NCBI RefSeq assembly: GCF_037975245.1
Contig: NC_092574.1
Span: 10,751,213 to 10,815,212, forward strand
Reading direction: 5' to 3'
From: Apostichopus japonicus
Lineage: Eukaryota; Echinodermata; Holothuroidea; Aspidochirotida; Stichopodidae
Length of the DNA: 64,000 nt
In this document: piece by piece, positions 50,301-62,300 of the stretch
How the letters are laid out: each line of letters starts with the position of its first letter
Position numbering within the stretch: position 1 is the first letter of the stretch
Notes under the pieces: model-generated
What the model saw: only the letters and a program-made list of their open reading frames with translations
The model's database searches: none
Told to the model about the DNA's origin: nothing
Translations under genes and position numbers: made by a program

Positions 50301-53300
50301 CATAGTGCTTCAATGAACCCAGTTTAGTAATAGACAATTGATAAAGTGTAAATTATCTATCATAATGTTATTGGTGTGAAGGTACCCGGGTATTGTAGTG
50401 TTTCTATGAACCCAGTTTAGTCATAGACAATTGATAAAGTGTCAATTATCTATCATAAAGTTATCCGGGTATTGTAGTGTTTCTATAACCCAGTTTAGTC
50501 ATAGCCAGTTGATAAAGTGTCAATTATTTGGCACTTTTTTCACCTTCATTTTCAGTCCACCATTCTTCAATCTATCGTTTGATTTGACCTATATATATGT
50601 TTCTCTTTTATGTCTAAAGTGGATTCCATTTCTAGCAAACATAGATTTAACCCATTTTTTTTCTCTTTTGGTTTCCAAGGAGACTGAAAATAAGTGTCGT
50701 AGGTTGCGATATCTATGTAAGTTTCATTGTTATGTTAATGTCATGTGGTGTCGAGGGTTAAATGTGATAAAATATTCATCCAATCAGGTAGGCATATGTT
50801 AACAAGCTAGGTCGGCCTTTCAGCATTCAGTCAGATAATCTGATTTCTCAGCAATGGCCTCATTTCAAACAGGGCTCTTTCATTTATGTGACATTTCTAA
50901 AGATAATGAAAGAGAGACCCATTCATAAAGAATGAGATCTCATTTAATGGACCTGTAATACTAATGGAGGGTGCAAATAAAGCCAGAATTTAGACAAAAT
51001 TACAAAGTCTAATTTTTTGTTTTGCTTTTTATGTTGAATTTTGGAATCATCCGTTGTGATATAAAAAGTAGAAAACCATATAAAGTTTCCTTTCAGTGAA
51101 AGAATAAAAAATTCACTTCAGAACAAAAAAATAAAAAAATTCACACCTCTCTAAAAACTTCCATTTTCATATGCAACAAAAGTTTCAAAATTTATGAATG
51201 CCTGTTATGCTTCAAAATCATTGCTAATTTCTACACGACTGTGTTTTAAAAGCAACATTGTCAATTTTTACTGTCATGCATAATTCTGTACGGCGTATGG
51301 AATTTTATTATCATCAAGTGTCTTGGTAATTTAGGTACCTTTAAGTAGTGACCCTGAGAATTTGTCATTAATTATCATCACATTTTATACAAATAAGACA
51401 CATTTATAGCCACAACTTTGCACAATTTGATCGAACGTCCTAAGCTATTGACTACTTATTTAAATTTTTACCAGCTAAAAAAGATCACACCAGTTTTAAT
51501 CCTGGTTCAAAACATTATTACAGACTTTATTTAACTGTTGTTTGCAGCCCTCCCCCCCCCCCCACAGCCCCTTTTGAATAATACCTGAAGTACATAAATT
51601 ATTTTTAATTTAAAACTAAACATACACAAATATATATATATAGAAATGGACTTTATGAAAAAGCTTTGAAGCAGTACATGAAAGGAAAGAATTGAGAATT
51701 TTCACACAAAATGGAAGAATAAATTTCTAGGAAGCTAAGCAAGATTCACTTCATTTGGGGAATTTCAACCAAATTTTACTTGAAATTTGAATACCTTTTA
51801 CCAAAATTTAGAGAAAAATAGGTAAGAAGAAAGATGTGTTTAACATGATATGTAAAGAACTTATCTGTAAGAAAAAATTTTAAAAAAAGTTTGTTTCGAC
51901 ATATGGAGGTGAATTCAATGTTTTCATGTATCTTTTAAGTGTGACTACGCATATGAAATTTTCAATATATGATACCGTGAAATGTTTTGTATGTTAAATC
52001 AAGCTGCCTTCATGGGCTTCATGTACATCTAGGGCCTGTGTTGAAGGATGAAAACTAAGGCGGATTGTTTTATGTTCATATGTCATCATTCAACCAACCT
52101 TAAAAATTTGAGTAATTAGTAATGGAACGATTACACTACTACCCAATTTCTCTACAAGGGTGGTTCTAAATGTTCTAATGTACACACATGCACACTATGG
52201 GTCAGTACACATTGTGATCCAGACTAGTGAATAAAATGCAAATGAACACCAGGGTCAGTTAATGTACATACTAGGACAGGAAGGGGCAGGAAAAAAAACA
52301 ACCCACATTTAATGAGACGGAGAGGAAGCCTGTAAATATGAGAAACTACTCCCACCTCATCCTGTTCTGACATTCTTTCCCCTTCCCTCCCCTACCCCCC
52401 CCCCCCACCTCACTCACTCATTCTCTCCCTCTCCTTACCTCCCTTCATTGTCAAAAGTGACTGAAAGAATATATAGCTTGCCACGATCAGCTCTATGATG
52501 TTTTCTACAGACTACTAATAGTGATTGATTTTCTTCTGACAGATTTCGAGATAGTGAAATTCATCCGAAAATGTGGAAGGACCATTTAAAGGTGACAACT
52601 GATACGTTCTTATCTCTCTCCCTACATGTGATGAAATATCACTTCCTTATGACAACAATTCTATTTATTGTAAAACATCATTTTGGATTCATATAGATCA
52701 GTCATAACCAGATTTATCATATGCTGATTTACTTTTAATACATACAGATTATCCCTAATCGGATTACAGGTCCCTTAGCTGGGCTGACGGACTCAGAAAC
52801 AGAGTCTGTCAGAGGCTCTATGTTGGTGGTCAGGGGTACATAATGTCAGTCAGAGGTTATGATAGCAGCCTGTCTGCTAGAATCTCATCAAATGTCATTT
52901 CATACAATCTAGGAACGTAGGCATAGAAAATTGAAGGATACTGCGACTGCCTCAACCGTAAGGTGGTAACGTGGGACTGTTCTAGTATTGAATAGCCGAG
53001 TTGGCATAGGGTGTGAGAATTTTTATCCTACGCTTTCCCTTTAAAGCCAGAAACATTCTTTTCTCTGCACAAGCTGTTTTCAATATCTCTGCAGTCAGAC
53101 TCCTACATTAAGTTTCCTTGTACCTAAAGGTCTGCATGTGGGGCGTACCTGCAAATTTGAAGTCTTGGGAGATCAATTATTCCACAAGGCTGAATCAAAA
53201 CCCTATCCAAATGTCCGTTTTTTCTTCCTGCCTTAATATCCATTCTATAATCGTCGATCTTAATTCCTATACACCCCGATGGCCTTTGTGGCAATGCGTT

Positions 53301-56300
53301 CTCTACAAACTTCATCATTTCACTCCATAAAAATTCAGATGTTAAAAAAAATGTAATGCCTTTTGGAATTTTTTGCATTATGACTGTCACCATCAAAGCT
53401 AACTTAACCAAAACCAAAAACAATAAAAATAAATAAGAAACCATATTGTATAACTTTCTACTTGAGGAAAAAGTATTCACCCATTGAAAGGGGCAACTTT
53501 ACATCACTATTAAATTCTTCATCAAATTTATACCACATCAAAGGGGGGGATGGGAAGTGGGCTGGGGTGGGCCAAGGTGGGCAGGTGAGAGGCTTCCTCT
53601 CGTCTCTATCTCCTCCTCTCCATTAGACATGAGCGGTTGATGATGAAGTTTTGCAAGATGTAAGAAGCAGGTTTTACATTATCAGAAAAATCCTCTGGAA
53701 CCAAAAGGGTCACGCATTAAAGTGCAACAAAATCTTATACGAGAAAAAAAAAAAAGAGTTAACAATAATAATTTTTTTTACCTCAGAGTTCCAGATCTAA
53801 GAAGGGGTGAAACAAAGGAATCAGTAACATTTGAGAAACATTTATGTGAAGAGGGTATAAAAGAATATTTACTACAAAAAAAAAATGGTAAATGACATGA
53901 AGAGGATAGTGGATGTTGGATCTACATGGGGTGTTTTTACCATCGCCAAGTCAACACATGTACACCATAGGTTTTTCTTCTTCTCGTTTTGCAACAATAT
54001 CAGAAAAGTTGTTTTCAACTTTTCATATTGCTTTTGCAAGGTACCATAATTCCATATCTGTCTTTGATAATCATTTACTATTACTGACAAGAATTGATGG
54101 AAGGATTGGCCACAACATTTCTCTCGATTTGATCAATGTAACTCAAAAGATGAAGTCAATACCCATGACTCTCTCTCTCTGTCCAAATTTTGTTCAATGA
54201 GACCTTTCGCTCTAACAATACTTTTTTTCCCTTTAAATCCAACAGGCTCATTTCACTCACAGTAATAGCAAAGATTGCAATTTTTCAAGATATATTTTTC
54301 AACATACTGAAGATGAATATATTGAAAGATGGGCAGGAACTAAATCATATCACTAGCAATTTGCAGCAACACCCCACCCTCTCATACAAAACTGAAAAAT
54401 AATTATTAACCATTAATCCAATGCAGAATACTCTGTTTTGAAATGTTTTCCACAAAATTTCATGTCATGTTTTATTGATTCATTTTCAAATCTTTGAGTG
54501 TGCCGGTTTGGTGCTTTAAATGAGAGGTGGGAATGAAATTGGCCAGACAGGACACAGAAACTTTATACTCGATCAATGTGTCGCAAAAACTTAAGGATGG
54601 CACTCCTGTGATATATTTTCTATCACAAGTAGGACCTTTATACAAACTCCCCCACAGTATCGCACATTTCATAGTTCTGCCACGTTACGACGTTCATTAA
54701 CGGGGATGTGAACAGATCTTCATGCGGGCTACAGAAAAAGATTTGTTCACGGGATGCACTTTGCCCGACAATTATGTAACAAGTTTAGGTTATCAGGTCT
54801 TTTATCCTTCCTTTAACAGTATCCCTCCCTTCCCATCCTCCCTCCCCACTTCCCCAACTTTCCCCACTCCCCCACAAAATGGCAAATCCTTTTCAGAAAG
54901 CAATTCTTCTCTCCAGTGATGATGGGTGTTTTAATGTTGACTTGGCAACGGAAAATAACTAAACGACCACTAGATATGAGGAGTACGGAAAAACTATCTA
55001 CTTTGACAAACAGATGGACGACACAAGAAAAAAAACCACAAGGATGTTCAAACAGACTCGGCTTTGACATGACAACATGAGCGAGAAACTATGGAGAAGG
55101 TTTTTTGGGTATAAGCAGGAAGAATGGAGGCTTGAAATTTCCTCTCATGCAGAGAGGGGCAACAAAAAAATGATCATTCTTTATGAAATGTTGTTGAAAT
55201 TTCTGATCATTTAAGTTTTTAAAAAATTTGTTTAACAGTTAACCATTTAACAAACTATTTTTTCTTTCACTTCCTTCTTTAGTCTTGATATTTTTAAATT
55301 TCCAGCGGACAGACTAAAATCGCAATACACTCACTTTGGAAAAAGAAATATATTCAGCAATACTGAAAAGGTTATAAAACTTATAAATTTGACGGCAAAA
55401 CACAGAAAAGGAAATAAGAGTTTTAAAGAGAGCCCAAAGCCACTGAGAGAGTATAAAATGAAAGAAAATAACAAGAACCAGTTCACAGCAGACTTTCATA
55501 GAACAAAACAAATCGATTAATAACCGATATTAACACATTTGGCAAAAATATTGCGTTTTTTTTTTTTTTTCCTCAACACAAATTAACAGCGAAATCAAGG
55601 CGAAAACTTTTCAAACAAACGAAGTACTAAAAAGTATCAAATGATAGAAAGGAGCACAAAAGGTAACAGTAGTTTTGGAAGAATTCAAGAATTGTGCGAT
55701 CGAGCGAACGCAAAATGAAATTGGTATCGGCACTGTGTGCAAAATGTTGAACAGAAAAGGAAATATAGTTTTGCACCATTTTAAGGCAGCCTATACTCGA
55801 CAACAGGAACTTCAAGTTTGACCAAAAACAAAACCAACAAGTTTTGCACTTAAGTTGCTGAAAATAGGAGGAGTGGTAGATATGAAAGCAAAATTAGAAA
55901 GAGGCAACACCAATGAACAGGAGGGGGTTCTTTTTCCAAAGTGAGAGTAATATTTGCAATTTTTGGTCCGTTCTGATCTGGTCTGTTGTCGGTTGCACTA
56001 CGTACAGAGTCTGGAACATCATAGAACTTGCTCAGGAGACTCACAGAGTCATCTTCGTCTCCGCCTTTGCGGCTAAGAGACTTCTTGCGGAAAATTTCCT
56101 CCATCTGTCATAGCGAGAGAGAAAGAGAGAAACATTTACTGGAATATTAATTGGAACGTTATCAGAAAGAACTTTGTTTACTTTTACTAGTATTCTAGTA
56201 TACAAGTATATACAAGTATAAACTAGTATACAAGTATACTACTGGGTATACATGCTCTACATAGGTATACATGTTTACTACTAGTAAACAAGTATACTAG

Positions 56301-59300
56301 TATACAAGTTTACAAGTATACAAGTATATACAAGTATAAACTAGTATACAAGTAGACTACTGGGTATACATGCTCTACATGGGTATACATGTATACTACT
56401 AGTAAACAAGTATACTAGTTTACAAGTATACAAGTATAAACCAGTATACAAGCTCTACATACTCTAAAGGGTATACCTGTAACTATACTAGTAAACAAGT
56501 ATACTAGTATACAAGTATACAGGTATATACAAGTATAAACTAGTATACAAGTATACTACTGAGTATACATGCTCTACATACTCTACCTGTTCTTTCTCAC
56601 AATGTTAGTGTTTTTATACAACATTCCAGATCAACTCTGAAATAATGATGACAGAGCTCACAATATCAAAGAAAGCTCTCACAAACAACAATTACAACAT
56701 AGTAACACATCACAAATGCATAGGCAAACAGGAAGCAAGTTGGATTTTCTTTTGTTTTGTAAAGTCTAAATTTAAAAGCAGCATATATAGCCATTATTTC
56801 ATAGGTACCCAGAAGATTTTCATTGCAAGTTCAAGGCAAAACTGGATTGTGTTAATTTCACAATTTCAGATATAAATGATAGAATTAAAAGCAGAATCTA
56901 GAAAGTGATCGACCACAACACCACAAACTCACTATAACCAGCTCTCCTGTAACATGTGAGCTTGGCTTAATATTTATTGAACAGTCCACCTCACTCTTGC
57001 TCAACTTCTCCCTCCTTCAACTCTTCCTCATTTGATCCCCCCCCCTCCCCCTCTCCTGGTCCATAAACATTACGCAATATCTACCTACCATCACACAAAG
57101 TCAATCAGACAAGTGTCTTGAAAAGTTGAAAAGTTCAAGAGGACTGTATATAGTCACAAATCTCTTTATTGGTTTGACCTCACAAGCTAAGCATTCCGCA
57201 CACGACACTCTCCTCCCGATTCCAGGTGAGACTGGTGTATTCACCTGTGATCAGAAACTCTGCACACTGCCCTACACCCAATATCACACAGAGTATGTCA
57301 ACCCACCCATCCATCTATACATCTCTCCAGCATACTTGATTCCAGGTAAGTCATGTGATCAAATTCCTAGATATAACATTTTTCACTCATCACTAATCCC
57401 TTACAAAACAAGTTCCAGACTTTCTGACACTTTTGACAACAAACTATTCAAATAGATCAGTCAATTGTGAATTTTTTTTTGTCTTTTCGAAACACCTCTG
57501 CTGAAAACAAAAAAAAACAGACGTGTTCCCAGAGTGGGAGAGTGAGTGAGAAATGTGAGGTGATAGCAGAGAGGAGAAATTCTATCTCTTAAAAGCCCAT
57601 GGTGACAAAGGCTTACAATAGGATACCATACCATCATGTCCACATTACACCATCAACAGTCAGCATGGAGATTAAATCCGTCCCCCCCCCCTCATCCATA
57701 AGAGTTGAGAGTCGGAAGTAACATACCGAAATAAATCTGATACGTGTCGATTACTGCGACACAATTCAATCAACGGATCCATTACACCGGCAAAGAACTT
57801 ATATCTACATTGACTCTGATGAGCCTACCCCCCTGTAGGTAACCTTTGTGTATGCATGCTAGAACAAGAAGAAGGAAGGAAGGAAGGTAGGGGAAAGAAA
57901 AATGGAAAGACAGAGTTTGAGAGCCTTGTGTATCAGACTGCAACGATTCTAAAAGTCCAACTAGAGTAAACAAATTGCAGTGGGTTCCGTGATGAGGAAA
58001 TAAAAATGAAGAGGGGGTGTCTCCACGGATCATACTATGGTACGAAACAAGATTTAAGAACTGCCAATAATTTTTCTTCTTGGTGTTTTTTCTTCTTCGA
58101 GTGGGAACAATAAAACAAAGTTAAAGCATGCTATAACTAGGTAGAGCATGTGCACCCACAGTACATTGTTCTAACATTGTAATTCACTTATTCTTGTTTT
58201 AAATGGAAGCTAACAGAGTGATGGAAGGCATTTGGTGCATATTGCATGATAGTAAACGTTGCAGTCATCATACAAACGTTGCCGTCATCATATATATATA
58301 CCTGTGGCTGTACAGTCAGTTTCATGAATACATCAGCAGCACACACAATTATATTCGGCCACGCACAACTATGGCTATGCAAGTTTCATAATTACATTAA
58401 AAAACGTGGACAATTACTTTGCGGTATCATATCAGAGTAGATGTGTAGCAGTGGACCGTTTTGGTCATCCTTGGATTTAATTTCAGTTTCATACAGTAAC
58501 GCATCAGAAAGGCACTTGTAATTACTTTGAATTGTGATTGCTGTGCGGTCATCATTTTAGCCACTTATGGCTATATTTACAGTCACTTTCATGACAAAGC
58601 ACCAGATACAGACGATTTCATCTGCAATATGACAGTCAACTGCCGGCATCGTTTTTAAAGCTATTTTTACGGTTTTGTACTTTCAATGTCACATAGCACC
58701 TTAGAATACAGACAATTAATCTGAACTATGATATCTGTGCGGTTATCATTTCAGCTGCCTCGGGTTAATTCACAGTCACCTCCAGACGATACCACTTACG
58801 GACAATCTATTCGCGGTACGGTCACAGACGGCATAAAACAGAATCAGGTGAACACATGAAGCAACCAGCGAGTCCCTTTTACCCTGAATGTTAACTCTTA
58901 TTTGTCAGTAGCAAGTCTCGCTCTTTGGCTTCCATGTCATCAATCAATACTTCTACCGAACCACCGACGAGATCGGTCTTGCATGTTCGACTAGACACCG
59001 GCAGAGAAGACCTGACATGCTGACTTTTTTTTTATCTGCAGAGTGTCTGATAAAGATATTTAAGCAGTGTCAATCTAAACATAGCTTATCTCTGTTTGTG
59101 ACATATTTGCTAGTTGTGCCTACCACGTTCTTGACTCATCCCATCGTTAAATAATATCCTTTTAATCCTTCTTTTTTTTTTCCTTCTTCTTCTTTTTCAT
59201 TTTTTTTTAAAACTTGCTATTCCTGCTTTGTCGCGATGCTTGTGTCCTTGCCCTCTGTGCGAGATGTATGAAATCATTTGTTATTTTAAACGGCAATTTA

Positions 59301-62300
59301 AGGGAACCAATGTTCTCCCATAGATTCAGGCCTTTCAATTAAGGAGCATGTAATTCCCAAAGTAATAAAGCATTACTCTTGCTTGTGTGAATGATATTTG
59401 GCTGGCAACGTTCCTTTTCATTTAACATTGCCAAAAATTCTATATTTGTTCATGTTTTTAGGCCTTGAAATATACCATGAATGAAACAAACAGGGACAGT
59501 AATTTGTTCTTTCTCCATGATGCATCCTCCATTGATGCCCTTGCTCCTTGCTCCCACCCCTCACTCACCCCACCTTCTGTCACTAATTGCTTCTTTAAGC
59601 CCGGCATTATCTGATATCATCATCTCTAACACACTATTGCAACATCACCACATTTATTACGTAATAGACACGACAGAACTTAAATTTCCACCTAGCATTC
59701 CCACCCTACATTCACTCCCTTCCCTGGTGGCATGAATAGCCCGTCCCACCCCTTCCCTGCAACTGCTTGCCTGCCCCCCCCCCTCCCATCACCCTGCTTC
59801 CATCACTGGAATTCTGATAAGGTGGTCTCGACATGTACTGAAAATAGTAACAATGGATGTGATCTGTTTTCACATTGTGTTTGTTATTAAACAAAAGGGC
59901 CTCTACGTCTCGTGTTAGAGACGCATTCCAACCATTCAGATGTATAATTAATTTATTCTCACCAGCAGAAATTCCCTCCTGTCAATTCTCTTGTTCCCAT
60001 CTCGATCAAACATCTTGAACGCAATCTCGTATCCAGCCTTGGGTTCTGTCCGAGGGAAGATGGAGAAGTGGAAAGAACATTTATTATAAGTAAGTATTAT
60101 GGATAAAATAGGCATATACATTTGACCATGTACTAGCTGGAAAATATGCAACAGGTTGGTCATACTTGTTGTGAATTGCATGTGACTTTTAACCGGGGGG
60201 GGGGGGGGGTGGGAGGGAGGAAGAAGTGGAAAGAACATTTATTACATGTAGGTATTATGGATAAAATGGGCATATCCATAGCAAAACACTAGCTGGAAAA
60301 TATTCAACAGGTTGGTCATACTCCTTTTAAATGTTTATATTAAATTGAAGGTGACTTTTGGCTGGGGAGGGAGGGAAAAGTGGAAAGAACATTTATTAAA
60401 AGTCAGTATTATGGATAAATGGGCATATACATAGCCATGTACTAGCTGGAAAATAGTCAACAGGTTGGTCATACTCTTTGTAAATGTTTATGTTACATTT
60501 TAGGTGACTTTTGGCCGGGGAGGGAAAGGTGGGATGGGAGCCCTGGAGAAGTGGAAACAACATTTATTACATGTAAGTATTATGGATAAAATGGGCATAT
60601 ACATAACCATGTACTAGCTGGAAAATACTCCACAGGTTGGTGATACTACTTGTAAAAGTTTAAATTACATTGAAGGTGACTATTGGCCATGGGGGGGGGG
60701 GGGGGGGGGGGATGGGTGGGATGGAGAAGGTGAAGGTATAGAGAAAGTGGAGGGAGGTAGTCTCGTTTGCTTGTGTTTTTTCCTATTATATTTTAGGGGG
60801 GGGATGGGGAGTGATGGCAAAAAGTTATCTTAGTTGTTTATTTTCCATCAGCTTTAAATGATCTGCATTTCGTGTTGTACTGCACACCTTTGCATCACTA
60901 TGACCACAACCATCTTATCCTTGATACCCTTGTATCTAACTGAAGTGTGATGTATGTGGTTACAATCATGATTAAGTGAGTTACTGACAGTTTAATCCAA
61001 TAACAGGATTATTCTTCTTCTTTTGGTCCCTTTATTAATTGGTTTTCCTCTCATTTTTTGGGCAAACCTTTGCAGCGTCTGGACAGCAATATCAGAACTT
61101 TTGTTCATGGTTTCAATCACTGTAGGCTAAAAAATTAATTTTGCCATGTACCTCATCGTATAATCCTTTACAATGTCTTGCAAAGTAACTGCAGACTGCA
61201 GCAAAGTTAACACATAATGCTGCTATATGACTAAACACCAACATGAAAAGAACCAGGGAAAACAAGCCATACGACTCTTTGCCTATAGATTGCTCTTTCA
61301 AGATTGTATGGTCAAAGGAAATGACACAGTTGGACTAAACAGAAGTGAGACAACATTCCTTCCATTGAGGAATTGTCCTTGTACAAAGTCTAGGTGAAGA
61401 AATCGATTGCGACAATATAAACTGTTCTGTAAAAGACCAGAACTAAAATTCCAACAAAATATCCATTGCATGGAATCTCTGTTGCGACTGATTACCCGGA
61501 GGGGGGGGGGGGGGAAGAGGTGGTTTATAACAGTGAAAATAGTTTACTACAGAGGTAACTGTTTGAGTCGACTATAGTCAACCTTGAACTTGATCAAGTC
61601 CTATCCCCTACATGGTAATTGTATCAAATTGCTCTCCCTCGACTCTTGCTGGGCTGGAAATTGCGACGGGGATGAGTCAATTAAAGACGTTATGTTTGAT
61701 CTCCATCCAAAATAGAGCAGAGACGGATATTTCTTACGAGGGGTTAAGCATCTATGAAATACCCCCCACGAAATATTTTCATGTTGTCAAAATATTTTCA
61801 TAAACCACTTTCCGCAAAATCAAAGGAACTTTATTCAGAAGGATAAGGGGACAAAAATCGAGAAAGAAAAAAACAACAAAGATTTGTATCGCAAGGAAAA
61901 CTAGGCAACTGTGCTAAGTGGAACAGGAAGAGAATTTTGAAAGATTTCAAAGAAAAACTATTCCCTGATGTTTATTCCTTCAAATGAGGTTGGTTATACA
62001 TTACTAAAAAGGATATGTATAAAGAGTCAACTTCCATAGAAGAAATGTACACAATTTTGTTCCAATATTTGTGTTGAAAGTTTTGACATTCTCAATCATG
62101 GCAAGAGTATGTCAGACACTCAAATTTATCACACACAAGTTGTCAAAAAGCAAATTATCACACACAAATTATCATACCATTACGGAGAAGACATCGTCTC
62201 AAATTCTATCCATATCGCTGCTTTGCACTTCTAGAAATCAGACAGTGTGAGACAATATTCAAGATAATGGAACAGCTTACTTAATAGCCTGAATTTGATG

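Larger units (their letters stand above)
47832..56044 (-). other. MICU intron 4 (8.2 kb), repeats only
   Basis: Bounded by donor GTGAGT (56044) and acceptor CTAACAG. It holds the 93-bp array and possible SINE listed separately. Minus-strand frames of 118 (53124-53480) and 66 codons have no recognisable motifs. I found no further MICU-like exon, though a short variable linker exon could be missed. Confidence 0.6.

Noticed and set aside
52980-53040. A-box-like TAGCCGAGTTGGC suggesting a tRNA or SINE
   Set aside because: No B box at the right distance and no cloverleaf could be drawn.
53124-53480. 118-codon minus-strand frame in MICU intron 4
   Set aside because: No recognisable domain, no fit to the MICU linker, and no good splice sites in phase. 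Probably chance.
55850-56044. Continuation of the MEEIFRKK frame past the donor
   Set aside because: GTGAGT at 56044 is a strong donor and the extension does not resemble MICU proteins. It could be a retained-intron form, but nothing supports that.
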